Origin: Cristatella mucedo
Lineage: Eukaryota > Bryozoa > Phylactolaemata > Cristatellidae
Length of the DNA: 22,500 bases
Reading direction: 5' to 3'
Assembly: GCA_009760855.2 (NCBI GenBank)
Contig: WPIO01000049.1
Coordinates: forward strand, 2,562,501 to 2,585,000
The position numbers were made by a program, and so were the translations under genes. Below are positions 20,178 to 22,500 of the stretch, piece by piece (the stretch's first letter is position 1; each line of letters opens with the position of its first letter). A model generated the notes under the pieces. It worked only from the letters and a program-made list of their open reading frames with translations. It was not told the origin of the DNA and made no database searches.

Positions 20178-20320
20178 TGGCGTCCCTCCCCAAAGCTAAG
20201 GTGCTCGCCCCGACCAAGGTCTGACTGAGGTCGTGGGCTCGAGCTCCGAGGCATATGTGAAGCGCCTGAGTAGAGATTAAGAGTTCTCTTGGGGCGCTAT
20301 ATAAATGAATTATATATTTA
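20178..20320 (+). mobile_element. tRNA-derived SINE with hairpin-ATT-type tail, copy 7
   Basis: GGTGCTCGCC followed by GGTCGTGGGCTCGAGCTCC gives a B-box match at 20236-20246 (GGCTCGAGCTC against GGTTCGANNCC), and GCTAAGG upstream resembles the end of an A box. Immediately after comes the family tail: GTGAAGCGCCTGAGTAGAGA, TTAAGAG, TTCTCTTGGGGCGCTATATA and a short AT-rich end. A tRNA-like head on the shared tail is the expected build of a SINE mobilised by a partner LINE. The A box is degenerate, so I am only moderately sure. Confidence 0.55.
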
Positions 20321-20367
20321 CCTCACGTCTTCCCACGGCTAAGGGACTCGTGCAAGTTCACGGTTTT

Positions 20368-21596
<1,229 letters not shown>

Positions 21597-21649
21597 GAGA
21601 GAAAGAGTGTGGGAGAGAGTTAGAGAGAGGGATGGGGAGAGAGAGAAGG

Positions 21650-21714
<65 letters not shown>

Positions 21715-21840
21715 AGAGAGGGAGAGAGACAGAGAGAGGTAGAGAGAGAGGGAGAGAGACAGAGAGAGGTAGAGAGAGAGAGGTAGAGAGAGAGGGGTAG
21801 AAAGGTAGAGAGAGAGAGACAGGTAGAGGCAGACAGAGGG

Positions 21841-21921
<81 letters not shown>

Positions 21922-21984
21922 CAGAGAGAGAGACAGAGAGAGACAGAGAGACAGACGGAGAGAGAGAGAGAGACAGAGTGACAG
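21597..21984. repeat. Complex (GA)n array with 30-bp higher-order units
   Basis: About 390 bases of GA with scattered TAGA, GACA and GGGA variants. Within it a 30-base unit (TAGAGAGAGAGGGAGAGAGA, CAGAGAGAGG) occurs twice in exact tandem at 21710-21739 and 21740-21769, then repeats in shortened form. The array lies about 200 bases downstream of the proposed exon 1 donor. The minus-strand Leu-Ser frame of over 200 codons is an artefact. Confidence 0.95.
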
Positions 21985-22184
21985 TGGGAGAGAAAGAGGA
22001 GGGGAGAAATCACAGCGTGCTGCTGAGGCAGGACGGCGAAGCAGTAACGAGTCTGGACGAGCGTACGGCTCGGCCCAAGGCGTGCAGTGAGCTTCCGCCC
22101 GACGCAACGCGCTTCCGCCCGACGGAGCGCAGAGTCTGCCCTCCGGCGGAGAGGCGGCGGCGCAGTCGGCCGGCTTGAACTCAC

Positions 22185-22188
22185 CCAT
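22185..22188 (-). CDS. Candidate first coding exon of the TMEM272-like gene (ATG G)
   Basis: On the minus strand CAGCAGAAAATGG is followed at once by GTGAGT, a strong donor. ATG with one extra G is exactly the phase-1 end that exon 2 needs. The joined codon is GGC, giving MGFVILMATA at the N-terminus. The initiation context (A at -3, G at +4) is good. It lies in CpG-rich sequence with GC boxes upstream. The cost is a 6.3 kb first intron, and another exon elsewhere with the same phase cannot be excluded without cDNA. Confidence 0.45.
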
Positions 22189-22500
22189 TTTCTGCTGTCC
22201 CGAGCGTGAGCTTGACCACGAGGTTTCAATGCTGCTGGCGAGAGCCGACCGGACGGTACACGTGCTAGATGGTGAACCACACGTCGACGTCACGTCCGCG
22301 GATGCTTCTCTCGGTGCTAGCGAGGATCGCCGCAAACAGAGCGACTGGCGCACGTTGCGTGCGACCCCTCCTTTTTGTAGCCGGCACGGCTTGGGCGGGG
22401 CTCCGCTGGGGGCGGGCCGGGTTGAGAAGGCTGGGGTGCCCGAGAGGCCGCCCACGCTCGTGGTCGTCGGCGGGGGCGGCGCAGGTGTCGGCGGGCGCGG
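22189..22500 (-). promoter_or_regulatory. Probable CpG-island promoter and 5' UTR of the TMEM272-like gene
   Basis: Very CpG-rich. GC boxes GGGCGGGGC (22393-22401) and GGGGGCGGGCC (22407-22417) and a CRE-like GACGTCAC (22286-22293) lie upstream of the proposed start codon. No TATA box is evident, as is usual for CpG-island promoters. The exact start site cannot be read from sequence alone, and the assignment depends on exon 1 being right. Confidence 0.4.

Overview
This window looks like nuclear DNA from an animal, most likely an invertebrate; I cannot name the species. The pointers are spliced exons, dense microsatellites, several retrotransposon 3' ends with ATT-repeat tails, tRNA-derived SINE-like sequence and CpG-rich promoter-like flanks. 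There is no sign of bacterial operons, CRISPR arrays, plasmid or phage genes. Most open frames are reading-frame shadows of simple repeats such as (GA)n, (CCG)n, (TG)n and (TA)n.

The one gene I can build lies on the minus strand. It is a four-transmembrane protein resembling the invertebrate TMEM272-like family. Three exons are well supported: 15860-15780, 15572-15213 and 13969-13743, joined by phase-1 introns. A tiny first coding exon, ATG plus one G at 22188-22185 followed by a GTGAGT donor, fits the phase exactly and would complete a 223-residue protein. The last intron uses a GC donor instead of GT, and a (CT)n tract on the sense strand starts about 20 nt downstream of it. The presumed promoter is the CpG-rich right end of the window, with two GC boxes and a CRE-like site.

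Layout. 1-3300: GC- and CpG-rich sequence with long (GA)n, (CT)n, (CCG)n and (CCGCTG)n arrays, a CArG box and a cluster of CRE sites plus a CCAAT box, but no gene I can support. 3500-4160: a tRNA-like fragment, a (GA)n tract and a degenerate minisatellite. 4160-13740: mostly non-coding, with a decayed LINE reverse-transcriptase C-terminus at 9405-9830, a 67-bp tandem duplication near 11.4 kb and retroposon tails near 7.0 and 11.9 kb. 13743-15860: three exons of the gene. 15860-22185: proposed first intron, packed with LINE/SINE 3' ends, two inverted LINE ORF fragments, (TG)n, (TA)n and a 390-bp (GA)n complex. 22185-22500: proposed first exon and promoter.

The most distinctive non-genic signal is a family of at least seven 3' modules. 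Each has a nested hairpin followed by (ATT)n. Some are only 60-95 bp long and sit between short direct repeats, as expected of severely 5'-truncated target-primed insertions. One is attached to a tRNA-like head, suggesting a SINE that borrows a LINE tail.
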